Origin: Aldrovandia affinis
Lineage: Eukaryota; Chordata; Actinopteri; Notacanthiformes; Halosauridae
Length of the DNA: 64,000 nt
Reading direction: 5' to 3'
Assembly: GCA_029706075.1 (NCBI GenBank)
Contig: JAINUG010000049.1
Span: forward strand, 868,001-932,000
Shown here: in pieces, positions 1 to 18,530 of the stretch
Layout: every line of letters begins with the position of its first letter
Position numbering within the stretch: the first letter of the stretch is position 1
Notes under the pieces: generated by a model
What the model was told of the DNA's origin: nothing
Seen by the model: only the letters and a program-made list of their open reading frames with translations
The model's database searches: none
Made by a program: the position numbers and the translations under genes

Positions 1-7409
<7,409 letters not shown>

Positions 7410-9499
7410 ATACCCCTGCCTCCACTCCAAGGGGCGTGGGGGCAATCTTCCTAGTGAGCTACAGTCCAGTAGCCTTCATTATTTTTTCTAAATCACAACC
7501 TAAAATTTTTTATTTTACCCAACACCAGACACTACTGGGACCTTGTGATTAAAACCTACGGTCGCTCGTATGTCCTTCAGAGCCGCAATTGCTCCTTTGT
7601 CGTTGATGTCGCTTGTCGAAATATCCACGAGACTTGGCGACTCAGCTTCTCGCGACCCCGGACACATGGCTACCATTTCATTGACTTCCGTCTGAACTGT
7701 TCATGTCTAATGTTCATGTCATGTCTGGAACCTTGACCATTCCGCAATATTAACTATAAAGAGAATCAACATTGTTTCAATTGAAGGATGGGAGTGCTTC
7801 TCACTCCAACTGCACAACTCCACTCCCATTTACTCGTATATGTTTAAATTATTCCACACACGGCGATATTGCATATCTGAACCCAAGTAAACTTGTATTA
7901 TAGGGACCATTTGTACATAACTGTTTTGTAAAATAATTTTAAATGGTTACTGTATTTCTGTACGGCAGATTAAGTGACTGGCAAATCCTAACATTTTAAA
8001 TAAGCCACATTGAATTGTTACATGAATGTACATTTAGTGGCCTGTACAGTTATTTGTGGGTTTTTTTAAAGATGGGGGGGAATCAAAATTGAATGTTAAC
8101 AACCATGTTGTGTGCATGGCTTTCTTTCAAACAAGGGACACATTTTAAATATTCATGCAATTTAGTTGAGTTATATCCCTGTAAAGATGAATTCCCTGGG
8201 GTACGATTTAAGAAGATTCTACCAGAACAACAAACTTCCCAGCAGCATAATTTTAAACAACACAAATATCACACATCAGCAGTTGAGTTCATTCCGTCAG
8301 TGTTTGAGTCTGGATGTCTGATAAGAGTACCCAGATACCTTAAGGGCAATGCCTGAGTGCGCCGGTTCCAAAAGGGGTATGACGCATTATCATACACGAT
8401 ACTCTTTGTGAATTAACTTCCTTCAAGGGGCCTTCCAGTGGCACATCTAGCTAAAAGAAGTAGTCCTCTGGTGTAAAGGCCCCACGATCTATAATTGATT
8501 CCTGACTGTGCCGGTGTTTACTGATGCTGGGAGTCCCATGGAGCAAAGCACAAATGACCACCGAGGGACGGTTTTATTTGGAAGGATATGTCAGTTGGGC
8601 ACCTGCAGTCTACTTGCGCTAGCTACTTAAAAAGCTTCAGCACAATGACTATATCTCAGCTCGCAGACCAAGTGCTCTCCCCAATTTCTGGAGGATGTTA
8701 CTGCACTGGGATGGGCAAAAATGGGGGATGACAATCAATTTACTTCAATGTCAACCTGCTTCAGAAACAAGATGAGAACACAATACATAATGAGAACAGG
8801 CCATTTAGCCCATCTAGGCTCGTCATTGAGATGGCAAATTTGGGTGGTAACGAACACCCTTCAGAATGGAATGAAATATAAAATGTTTACTAAAGGAATG
8901 AAAGAAAATGGAAGGGTTTAGAATGTTTTAATCAGATCATGGAAATATACAACATAACATCAATTGTTTTCATGGAAAAGTGCCAAAGAAACACACTGCT
9001 CAGTTTGATACTAATAAAATAGCTGTCTCAGAAGATTATCTAAGTGGTCTAATACAATTAGACCAGCAAAGCAAGCAAGTCTTGAACTTGAACAAATTGA
9101 ATCTTGAACTATTCAGTGTAACGAAACCCCATTAAATTATTCACATTTTAATACACTGAAAATACCTTGGAATAAAATGAATTCAAGTGTACAGCAGTCC
9201 TCAATGGCTAGGCCTGCTAGTTGTCATCCTGTCTCCGAGCTTACTTGATCCCACGTGGATAGGAAGCCAGCTCTGCAGGTGTGAGTTTGCTTTTAGATGG
9301 AGGACTGGGTTTACCGTTCCCCTGGTACAAAATGTGAGTTCAGAATCACTGAATGATCCCTTTGGTTTCACTTTTTTTTTTTCTTTATAAAGTAAAGTTT
9401 GTGTGTTTGCCTTTGAGACCACACCGCAGGACAGGAACAGGTGGAAAGGCCCGGAGATGGACAGGAAGCAGCCTGTACCTTGTTTTTCTCACACATCCT
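7410..9499. other. kat5-rnaseh2c tail-to-tail spacer
   Basis: This holds the two 3' UTRs in opposite orientation. A 'gcccatctaggct' repeat fragment lies at about 8760-8825. A TTTATT at 8573-8578 could be an rnaseh2c polyadenylation signal (AATAAA on the minus strand). Nothing else is recognised. Confidence 0.4.
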
Positions 9500-11614
9500 C
9501 TATCGGTCATCTACTGACCCGTGAATCTGCAAGGAAACAACAGGAGAAAAGCAGATAGCCTTGAGGTTTTTTGGACACAGTACGTTGTATACAGCAATAC
9601 TTCTCCCAAAACTGTATGATGATCGCTGATCTGATCGGTTGGTAAAGTTACCGATCCTTTGGGTTCAGGTAGCTGCACCTCTTCGTGAATATTTCCCCAC
9701 AGATGATTGGGGAAAGCACAGATGGTATTCACTATAAAATGGGTCCATTTTGGCAGTTGGCCTATGTCATGTGAATTTACATCCTCACAGCCATCAGTTG
9801 CATCCATGTTGCATGAAATAAGTCTCAAAAGTTGCAGAAGATTTCAGAATCACTATTTTTTGACAGTCAATCAGACCTTGGAAAAAAATATTTTCAATCT
9901 TTGCATAATACAATTCCAAATATTATGTGTGAAGTTAATGGAGGATATAATTTTGTGCACACATGTTTTTAGCAAAATAAGATTTTATCTGATAAGACAT
10001 CATCATTACCTGTTTCATTAATTTTTCCAAGCATATCAATTCTCAGAAAACCTTGATTTAATAGACCACTTCCTTTATGCTTCTACTAACAGCAGCATAG
10101 TGGAATGTGTGAAACTGGCACGTGAACAGCTATCATGGGAGCACAGAGGGGTTGTGTTTCCTGTGTTGCTGAACCAATACCACGAGTACGGTTTAATTAC
10201 CATGCCCCCTGATCATTGGATACATTTAAAGTTGGGTATAAAGGAGCCAATTAATAAACAACACAGAGTGAGAGAAAGCATAAAATGCAGTGTCCATTTG
10301 AGCCAATTCCTCACAGGTACAGCAATTTAAAAAAAATTATTGTTGAATTATGAACAACAAACCCTGCACTCAAGTCCATGCCATAGGCTATTCATGCACC
10401 ACAAAACACAGAGACAACGCATAGCGAATACAAAAGGATCCGAGCCATTATGGACCAACAGGCACATTATAAATATTCATGAGGGAGAGCAGATGTGACA
10501 ATCTCTGCATCATGAAAATTCACTAGGGGATCAGCTAACAATTCAAGGGGAGAGGAAAACTTCCCTATATGGTATAAACAAACCGGAATGATAAGTACCA
10601 TAATAATACCATCTGGGGAGAAATAAGAGCAGCTGCCTGAATATTGTGTCAAAGACGTAAAGCACTTCGCTAATACGGTAAATTAGTTATCCGACAGGGT
10701 ACTCAAGCTGGTGAGTGATACTTCCAAGACTTTAATAATGTTTATGCAGATATTGCAATTAATGGCTTAATTAGAAACCTCTAATCGTTAGTTTTGGCAT
10801 CTTGTTGCAGTTCTTGTATTTTCTTTAAAATTTCTTTGATTAATTTATCAAGCAATTGTGAACCATTTCTCCTTTAAATTAACAAACCTAGTGAGGAGGC
10901 TTGCAGAAGAGCAAGGGAGAGCAATGGTAGTAAATAAACTTAGTAAATAAAGGCTTGCTAGTACTTAAATAATGAAATACGACCATTAAAAAAAACACTC
11001 ACCGCTTCTGCCAATTCAGGCCATGCCATGGCCATGACGACAGCATCGTCTGAGGTGGGCTGGGTCTCCAGGTTCCAGTAGGTGAAGTGATGGAAGACAG
11101 AGGACACCCTCACTGTTCTGTCCTTGAAAACACACAGAAAAAAATGGAAACAATCTACCACTATCCATTTCCCTTCTAGGACCTCTTCCCGCAAGCTGTG
11201 TGAAAAAAACACTACACATACATTTTTTAAATATTTATTGTATTACCTCTTGGTCAGTGGTGGGTTTGTGGTCCTCTTTCAGGACAAGTCCTGTGTAGGC
11301 TTGTGGACAGCTGACCTCCTGACCTTTCAACCCACGACCCCTAAATGACACACTCATTTCTGTGGTGGGGGAAAAACATGTAAAATTGTAATGTAAAATG
11401 TTTCCTGGTTATGTTTTTATATGTAGTACAATATTCAATCCAAATGCAAATCACACAAACCATGTTTTCGGTCTTTCACCGCGGAAGTGAAGTAGCGGGA
11501 GACTTCGGCTGGCCCATCCTGCTCGATCTCACAGGGTAAGAGATGGACCTGTGGCTTGTCCGCCTGAACGACGGAGCCAAGCTGTAGCAAGGTCACGCTG
11601 CCATTTGAGGACAT
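9500..11614 (-). CDS. rnaseh2c: rnaseh2c, ribonuclease H2 subunit C
   Basis: RNASEH2C is a structural subunit of the nuclear RNase H2 trimer, which removes ribonucleotides from DNA and degrades RNA:DNA hybrids. Coding exons on the minus strand are 11461-11614, 11247-11359, 11003-11122 and 9500-9526; the phases join cleanly to 414 nt (137 residues plus TAG). Recognisable pieces are [20 protein letters not shown] in exon 1, [11 protein letters not shown] in exon 2 and FTYWNLET in exon 3, each matching the family (human has VHLLPCEV, FRGRCLRGEEV and FTLWGLET). The last exon is a 27-nt micro-exon encoding IHGSVDDR and stop, behind the acceptor tttccttgcag and a 1.5-kb intron. I chose the ATG at 11612-11614. 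It is shorter than the 164-residue human protein because the N-terminus and central loop are shorter. Its position next to kat5 matches human 11q13. Confidence 0.92.
10380..10660. other. Possible conserved element in rnaseh2c intron 3
   Basis: The block is richer in sequence complexity than the AT-rich intron around it and contains motifs such as tataaatattcatga and ctaacaattcaagg. It has no frame. Conservation cannot be judged from one sequence. Confidence 0.2.
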
Positions 11615-12760
11615 CCTGACCACAACAAAATAAACATAGCTACGTAAATATCAGAATAACAAATTAGATTGCTACAACCCATTTTATCACACTAGCTACT
11701 GAAACCGTGCCAAATACCAGACAGTGATATATTTCTGAACAGACTAACAGTTAAATAATGAAGTTCAAAGAAATACATTATTAAGAAACCAGAGGGGTCT
11801 CAATTTAAGAAATTTAATTCGGTACAAAATACGTTATTTTAGGGGGGGCTTATCTGAGAAAAACTCCCAACTTCACCTTGTGGTAGACATGACATGTCTT
11901 TTCTCTGTGTGGATAACGTTATATCCTAAATATGAACATGGTCTTCATTTTTGTATTTTTCAAAGCAAAGAATGCAGGAGGAAATACAATATTATTGAGT
12001 TGATTTTGTCTGGTTTATGTCAAATCCAACAGAATAAACTTTTAGTACTGAGCAACAGGCAACCAGTAAACTGAACACCTATGAAATCCACGGCCTCTGC
12101 AAAAATATATTATTAATTTCTCGTGAAATTGTGTATTTACTGTAATTTTATACTTACGGTCTAGAGTCGAGGGTTATGATTTTAAAACATTATTGATGTT
12201 CGCTTGTTTAGTTGGCGTAAAAGTATGCAAAAACGTTTAACTAGCAATTGAACTCCCTTTGACGAACTAATCTAATGCTAGTTGTGATTTAATACTTTCT
12301 AGTTGGGTATTTAGCTGGTGTGTAGCTAGTATCTCGTCCGACGCACATGAACCACACTACAACGGTAGATAGCTGTGTAGTAGCAAACGTTAGCGGTACA
12401 GGAAGTTTAACATTTTAGAGCCAAGTTAGTTAACGTTAACTATTACGAACTAAATGATCATAGATATGAGATAGATATGACACAGATAAAAGCTACGCAG
12501 TTCGCTAGATATATTGTTTGTAGCCGGTTGCTAGCTTAGTTAACGTTAGCTAGCTAGCTTATTTAGTCGCGTCCTTAGCTAGAAAAATGTAAACAAGCTA
12601 ACTTAACGTTAACTGTTTGGCAATCCATCTCAGACTAACTTTGACAGTTAAAGACTAGCGAAATTAATAAATGACATGCTATTTCCAGCGTGTTGGCTTT
12701 CGTTTATTCATTAGCAATGGGAAATATGTTTATTTTATTAAGTAAAATAAGAAACCATAC

Positions 12761-12840
12761 CTTTACACGTCCCTTATTTTTGTGCTGCGCTGTCTTGCTT
12801 GCGTTTACGACGTCAGAATGAATGAACTCTTCGCGCCAGA
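12761..12840 (-). promoter_or_regulatory. Candidate non-coding first exon of rnaseh2c
   Basis: On the minus strand a purine/CpG-containing stretch ends in gtgtaaag followed by the donor GTATGG (exon edge 12761). A matching acceptor, tgttgtggtcag, stands directly before the rnaseh2c ATG at 11614. This would give a 5' UTR intron of about 1.1 kb. It is inference from splice signals and the promoter motifs beside it. Confidence 0.45.
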
Positions 12841-12878
12841 AGTGTTTCAGCGTCATACTTTCTGGGAAATGTAGTTCA
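12809..12878 (-). promoter_or_regulatory. Core promoter motifs: CRE-like and ZNF143/THAP11-like sites
   Basis: GACGTCA at 12809-12815 is a CRE half-palindrome. The reverse complement of 12858-12877 reads actacatttcccagaaag, close to the ACTACAATTCCCAGCATGC element bound by ZNF143/THAP11 in housekeeping promoters. The pair marks a promoter, most likely that of rnaseh2c or a bidirectional one. Confidence 0.55.
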
Positions 12879-12984
12879 ATGGGCAACTTCACTTTTCTTT
12901 GCAAGGCACGGTTACGTTGTTTTGGGCTTTCTTTGGAAAGAGGGAGAGAGGGCGCACTAAGAGGGTCCGCCTCTCGCCCTTGGT

Positions 12985-13165
12985 GTGATTGGAAGAGAAC
13001 TCGCACTCGGGCAGTGGAGAGTGTTTCTGGACAACGGCCCAAGAACTCTCACTGAAAAATGGAGATTGTCTGGGGCTGGTTGCCAGAGAACTCTCACTGT
13101 GAGGAGTGGCGAGGGTCTCTGTGTGTTTGGGGTAAAAGAGAACTCGGACTGGAAAGTTTGAGTGT
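12985..13165 (+). repeat. Degenerate tandem repeat, about 50-bp period, four units
   Basis: The motif agaactc(g/t)cactg or a close variant recurs at about 12989, 13030, 13086 and 13136. Each is followed by a ggagagtgtctgg-like run. The spacing is about 40-55 bp. No coding frame is shared by the units. Confidence 0.6.
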
Positions 13166-13861
13166 CTCTATTCATGGGTTTGGGAAGCACTTGAAAGGTC
13201 ACTGGATATATGTGTGCCTGGGGAGGTTCTAGGGGAACTCCGGTCCGAGGAGGTGCGTTGGCTTGAGATGTGTGTGGAGTGACTGTCTGTTTGTTGTGTG
13301 TGTTCCCTGAAAGGGCATTCCCCCCCCTCGGAGGAGGCGGGCTTTTGTTGAGTTTTGATTATTTTAGTTTGTTATTTTAGTCAATTGTTTTTGCCCAAAA
13401 GCTTTGCGGCAAGTAGGGTGAAGACTTTGTGTTTGTTTTATTTTAACCTGCTCTCCCACTGTCTCTCTCCCGTGTCTGGGGGGAGAGACAGAAAAAAATT
13501 AAGATCCGGTCCCCAGACCGGCAAAACCCACTCCTCTGCCACTTCTTACCATCCGCTGCTCTGCTCCAGTCCAGGGATTGTCACATGGTGTGTGACAGCC
13601 ACATTGTGTCAGAAATAGCTATGGGTGCCATGAAGAATAATTGTCCTGTATTCATATCCCAGGACTTAATCTGGATAAGAGCGTCTGCTAAATGCTTAAA
13701 ATGTCAAATGTAAAAACATCTGTTGCAGAGCCTTGGTTGTGTTGTTGTTCGCGTTGCAGTCGCTCGAGCATGTAGAGGACTTTAAGGTATCAGGACTACG
13801 GCAGCGAACTTGTAAGATATATGAGGGAATGGGATAATTGATGTGAAAAGGTGGGTATAAT
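13166..13861. other. Unassigned spacer, possibly old repeat
   Basis: A SINE tail (tggataagagcgtctgctaa) lies at 13671-13700. The GC-moderate block before it (13310-13610) looks repeat-derived but I cannot name it. No gene is seen. Confidence 0.3.
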
Positions 13862-14645
13862 TGACCCTTCGCTAAGGCCCGCCCCCCTTAGTTACTGTTG
13901 CTAAGCCCGTCAAGCTATCGGAGCCAACATGGCGCTCCCACTGTGCACTAACTGCACTCCCTGGAGAAATATTGTCAAATATTTGGAAAAACGAAAAAGC
14001 GATTTCAGACAGAAGCAGACAGAAGGGTCTACAATATGCATTTGAAGGATATATTCAGGATGTCAAACTGACTCAGAAACTAAATCACGTTAAAAAAATA
14101 AAGATAGAAGCTAAAGCCTCAGAGTAAAAGTGAACCACCGCATCACCTGGCGATTGAGACAGAAGACAACGACATTAAGGAGCAACCCTGTTCCTGTAAA
14201 GCTGGGTAGGTCTCTATTCACTATTACAATCATTAAAAAGCAAAAGCAGTAAGCCTATATAACGTTACATTCAGTAGTAAGTTAGCTAGCATTAGCTAAC
14301 TAACGTAACATTAGTAGCCTATAGTGTGCTGTAACGACATTACTCTGGTTAGCTCCACAGGTTTCTGCGCCCATCTCATCGGATTTATCCATACCCTGGA
14401 CCTCTGTAAAGCAAAAATATCAGCAGTGTGTCAGCCCAGTCCTCCACACGCTTGCCACAACAGTGGCATAAGCTAAGGGATGTAAAAATAATACCACAGC
14501 CCGTAACAGCTGTTGTAGTGGCAAAGGCCAAGGATTTAAAAAAATGGGGAGAAAACAGAAAAAATAAAATAGAAAAAAAAGAAGAAGCATGCCCTCCACA
14601 GTCTCTTTGTACCGGTCTGCAGCGAGCGACCGCTTTTCCTTACTG
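13862..14645 (+). mobile_element. THAP/SWIM DNA transposon (ISL2EU-like), copy 2, 5' part
   Basis: It begins at the same terminal sequence TGACCCTTCGCTAA after an AT and stays colinear with copy 1 (2883 onward) for about 500 bp. It then continues where copy 1 is deleted. It carries two exons of the plus-strand protein. No right inverted repeat was found downstream, so the copy is truncated or its end is too diverged. Confidence 0.7.
14150..14645 (+). pseudogene. Two-exon SWIM zinc-finger fragment of the transposon
   Basis: One exon ends at 14205 with EDNDIKEQPCSCKAG and the donor GTAGGT. The next starts at 14353 after ggttag and reads STGFCAHLIGFIHTL. With matching phase 2 the junction makes CSCKAGSTGFCAH, which is the SWIM finger pattern Cys-x-Cys-x7-Cys-x-His. 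The frame then runs through a region with WHKLRDVKIIPQP, after a one-base frame change near 14430-14455, to a stop at 14646. The first exon region upstream has stops. This is a dead copy of the accessory gene. Confidence 0.65.
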
Positions 14646-16314
14646 AAATAGGATTTGTAATATGCGTACTCACCACGCGAGGTCAGTATTGATGTACACT
14701 TTGATTATTCGCCGAGTTCTGTAATCTTATTTGGTTTTGTAAATACAGCAACTTTGAAACGTTGGGATAGTGGCGATGCTGAAGCTCATCGTTAGAAGTC
14801 ATTTTAACAACTGCAGCCGCCGGTAGTATCCGAAGTCTATTCTAAGGCTATCGTAGCGTCACTAATTTAGAAATAGGCCTACAACAAAATAAAATATAGG
14901 TTACAATTGTGAAAGAAAAACACAACTTCATGTACCTCTGTAAACGTTTATTCTGATATTTGCCGAGCGGATGCAAACTCTTAATGCTGGCTAAATGCAA
15001 CTCTTTAAAATGCTCTGGAAATTGATGAAAAATGAACTACTGTGAAGGTTGTTGGTTAGTCTTCAAATTGTTTTGACACATTTTAGTGTTTAGGCTTGAA
15101 TCATTTCCTCTCCCAACTCCCCTATCTCGTCAGACAATTCACACACGCCGTGCGTCCTAACAACCCTTTTAATACAATTAATTAGTACGCCCCCCGTGGC
15201 GCGCTCGGTGGGTCGAGGAGGGCACGCAATTTACACCTTGCCAAGTCTGAATGGAACGTAATTAATAGCTTTGACTGATTTAAGGGCTCTCGAGGCAAGA
15301 TAACAAGGAAACAATTTGCACCTCGTTTGTGTCTCCTCCTCACACACGATGACACAGCTGGTTGCGGTGTAGAATACGCACATCTGGATTTGAACAGCAA
15401 TCCCCCGCCTCCACAAGCTTGCAATAAAATACTTCCTGTAATCCCGCATTTAAGTGGGTCCAAGTATTAGGGAGAGATTGTAAACGTCGTTGGTGCAGGT
15501 GTCTGACGTGTTGCGTATTCTTTATGTTGACTTGTTTTTAATTTTATAGCATTACCCATTAATCATGTTTACTTTTACAATGGACCGTAAGTCCACATAA
15601 AAGACTGGGTTTCTGGTTTGGGTGAGCTGAATCTGACTAAACCAGTGGCGTCATTTCAGCAAACGTGACATCACGTAAAATATATTGTGTTGATAATGGG
15701 GGAAACAGCTCACTGCTTGGCCAATAATAGTATCAATAAATAAATATTACTTTCATGCCGTGTTGCTTGACTAATATTTTAACTGGGAATCTAAACTTTT
15801 TGGACTAAATTAGTGTTGCTTTATGAACGTAGGCTAAAGGAGATATGAAAAATGGTAAAACACAAGTTTTAGTGGTTTATTTAGGTTTTAAAAGTTAGAA
15901 AAGTTTTAAAAATAGACAATGAAGCCAAGGTATGGCAATGGCCATAACCAATTGATGCCCGTGGACTAAACATTTTTAAAATGCCATCAATAAGTTTCCA
16001 CTTTTCCTCAAATGAAAAATTTGAAACCTGTTTATCATCATCTGAACTCAAAATAATTACATATTTATTAACCAACCTCTGATTCCATACATGTGTGTAA
16101 ATGTGATATTTGCTGTTGTTTACTTAGTATACATGCATGGAGGGAAAAGGACATTGCTCAAGAGTGGTGCTTTTGGTTTAGCTGTTGGGTTTTGTAACCT
16201 CAGCAATGTAAATATGGAAAAGGGGGTACACAAGTTACTAAAATAAAAATATTAATTTCAGATGCGACAAGAAAGGGAACTCACAAGGGGTGGGGGAGCT
16301 TGAACCCCCCTCCC

Positions 16315-16337
16315 TCTCTTTCTCTTGCTCCCTCTTG

Positions 16338-16379
<42 letters not shown>

Positions 16380-16383
16380 TACA
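16315..16383 (+). repeat. CT-rich then (AC)n microsatellite
   Basis: ctctctctcac followed by about 13 AC units ending in gcacacatacac. Confidence 0.9.
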
Positions 16384-18277
16384 CGGTGGTTTCCCAGTTC
16401 TAATGCCATACTTGTGCTGTTCCTGTGCTTATAGACAAACCCTCTTCAACCTCCTCCTGTGGTAGGGAGAGAAAAGTATTGCTCTGTGGTTGCCCATACC
16501 AACCCTTTTTGTTGCTGTCAGTCAGAATACAGGAACCCGCACAATGACATTTGACCTCTGCCTTCTGCAAACAACAGTGGGCGCTTTTCAGTTCCTAGGG
16601 CTGGGTGGGGTGAGTGTATGTGTGGTGGGTGCAAGAGGGCTGGGGGTGGTTCATGCAGGCAGCAGAGCAAATGTTTGCTTTTTGCCAATAAAAGTGAAAC
16701 TCTAGTCCCCAATCCACCAGGCAGCTGTCTGATACAATGGAAGGAAAGGAGAGAAAAGGAGAAAATGGAGAGGGAAGGAAAGCGAGAATTTTTGTGCATA
16801 TGAACCATGTCCATTTCACAACAATTAGTTATGCAGAAGATGAAAGGCATAAATGTCATTTTTCATTTGTGCCTATAGCAACTCCAACATTATATTCAGT
16901 TTTCCTGTGGATCCCCAGTGCAATACTATTAGTGTACTGAGGGGTACCTTCATTATTTCATTTTCAAACATGAGTATTACATTTTTTTGGTGAGCTTTTG
17001 TATGTTTTAAAATGTTGTATCATAGACAACTGAATTACATGTAAATTCATTCAGAATTGTTCAAATTTGCAGCCCACTTCAAAGCCAAGACGAAGCAAGG
17101 TTCCTGGTTGTTCATGCCGATTTTCTTATGGTTCTGAGTTACACACACTGTTGTTGATTCCTGAATTGGTATACTAACCAGTGTATCCTTAGCTTTGGAA
17201 TTGTTGTATTGCCACATATTGTAATACTTTTATACACAAAAATGTTTGGAGTTTCACCTATTAAGTGCCTATTTTATATTAAAAATGTATATAGAGTATA
17301 TATATATATATATCAGATTATTTAATTTTAACCACAAATTCTGGCACAATTATATTCTCGGCACTGAATTCTGTTAGCGCATCAATTAAATGATTATGAT
17401 GAAAATTATGCTGATATGACATAGTGCAGGCCACTGGATGGATCCTGTGCTCATAATAATGAAATATGTTCCAAGAGCAGTGAAGAATGTGAAGAAAACA
17501 AAGCAATCTCACTTGTAAGGTTTAGACAATTCAAACACTTTCATTCACATTCATACATAACAGACGGCAAGTACAAATTATAGGCAGATACTTTTTATTG
17601 CTTACACAAACCTAAAGCTTCTGAAATAATCTTACACATGTGCATTGGTCAAGAGCCTGGGTGGAAGTCACACATTGATTTTCTGTCAACTATCAAAGAT
17701 CATACAGGGAAGTATTGCTACTTCCCTGCATAGATCTGCACTGAAATAGATCACGAAACAGTATCAATAAGCTGAAATTAGTGACTGGGGGGAAACAGGC
17801 CGGAAATGAGACTCCCATTTTAGCTTTGTCATAATTAATAAGCCCTCTAATTAAATGAAAATTTCTGTTCTGCTGGAGAATGTTGTTCAATATTCTTAAA
17901 GTGGCTGCACGCATCGCATATTTAGACATCATTTTATAGCCCGAATATCTGTTAATATATCCTGGCCACACAACATAACCAACGATAATTTAAATGTTTA
18001 AATAAAGATTTTTGACAATACTTTCATTTTTATTTCTATTTAAACACTTGGACAATTTGGCGCACCATAGGACTATCAATAACAGTATGATAACCAGATA
18101 GTTCTTGCTCTTACATCATTATCCGGCCATTGCTTTCTGAAAATTATGTATGTAAAGTATAGTTTTGGCACATGGCAGCAAGTGGTCTATGCGCCAGACT
18201 GCCTGGATGTTTATCCTGAAAGTGGAGGCGGGAGTCCCTGTGTATAGGAAACAGTGTGATTTCAGAAGGAGGAAAAA

Positions 18278-18315
18278 CGGGGAGGGTCAAAGGATAAAGG
18301 GGCGGGAATAAGGGA
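18278..18315 (+). promoter_or_regulatory. DR1-like nuclear receptor site and GC box upstream of the FoxA gene
   Basis: gggtcaaaggata at 18284-18296 resembles a DR1 half-site pair (AGGTCA-n-AGGTCA), the type bound by HNF4 and COUP-TF. ggggcggg follows at 18299-18306. They lie about 230 bp before the start codon. Function is inferred from motif and place only. Confidence 0.3.
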
Positions 18316-18530
18316 CAGGAGAGAAGGGGGTGGTGGCGCTGAGGGCACCTTAATAAGAACCTTTGGAGTGGTATTTTATCGTACGAATAACTCGTAAAGT
18401 AAAAAACCTCTCCGTTCAGTGTTTTCATATTAAATACAAAGTCCAGCAGCGTGTTTAAAAAAAATCAGCAGATAAAATCCAGCGTGGATGTTATTTTGTC
18501 TGCATTTGAACGAGGAGTTTTCAACTGGAA

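Larger units (their letters stand above)
14646..18530. other. Upstream region of the FoxA gene, no gene supported
   Basis: Mostly AT-rich single-copy sequence. A CT/CA microsatellite lies at 16315-16383 and a TA run at 17295-17313. The blocks 15180-15450 and 17660-17990 have mixed composition with homeodomain-like TAATTA sites and could be regulatory. Nothing coding is supported. Confidence 0.35.

Noticed and set aside
14690-14840. Minus-strand ATG frame starting MTSNDELQHRHYPN near a GTGAGT donor
   Set aside because: The frame stops before the donor after 38 codons and no downstream exon could be found.
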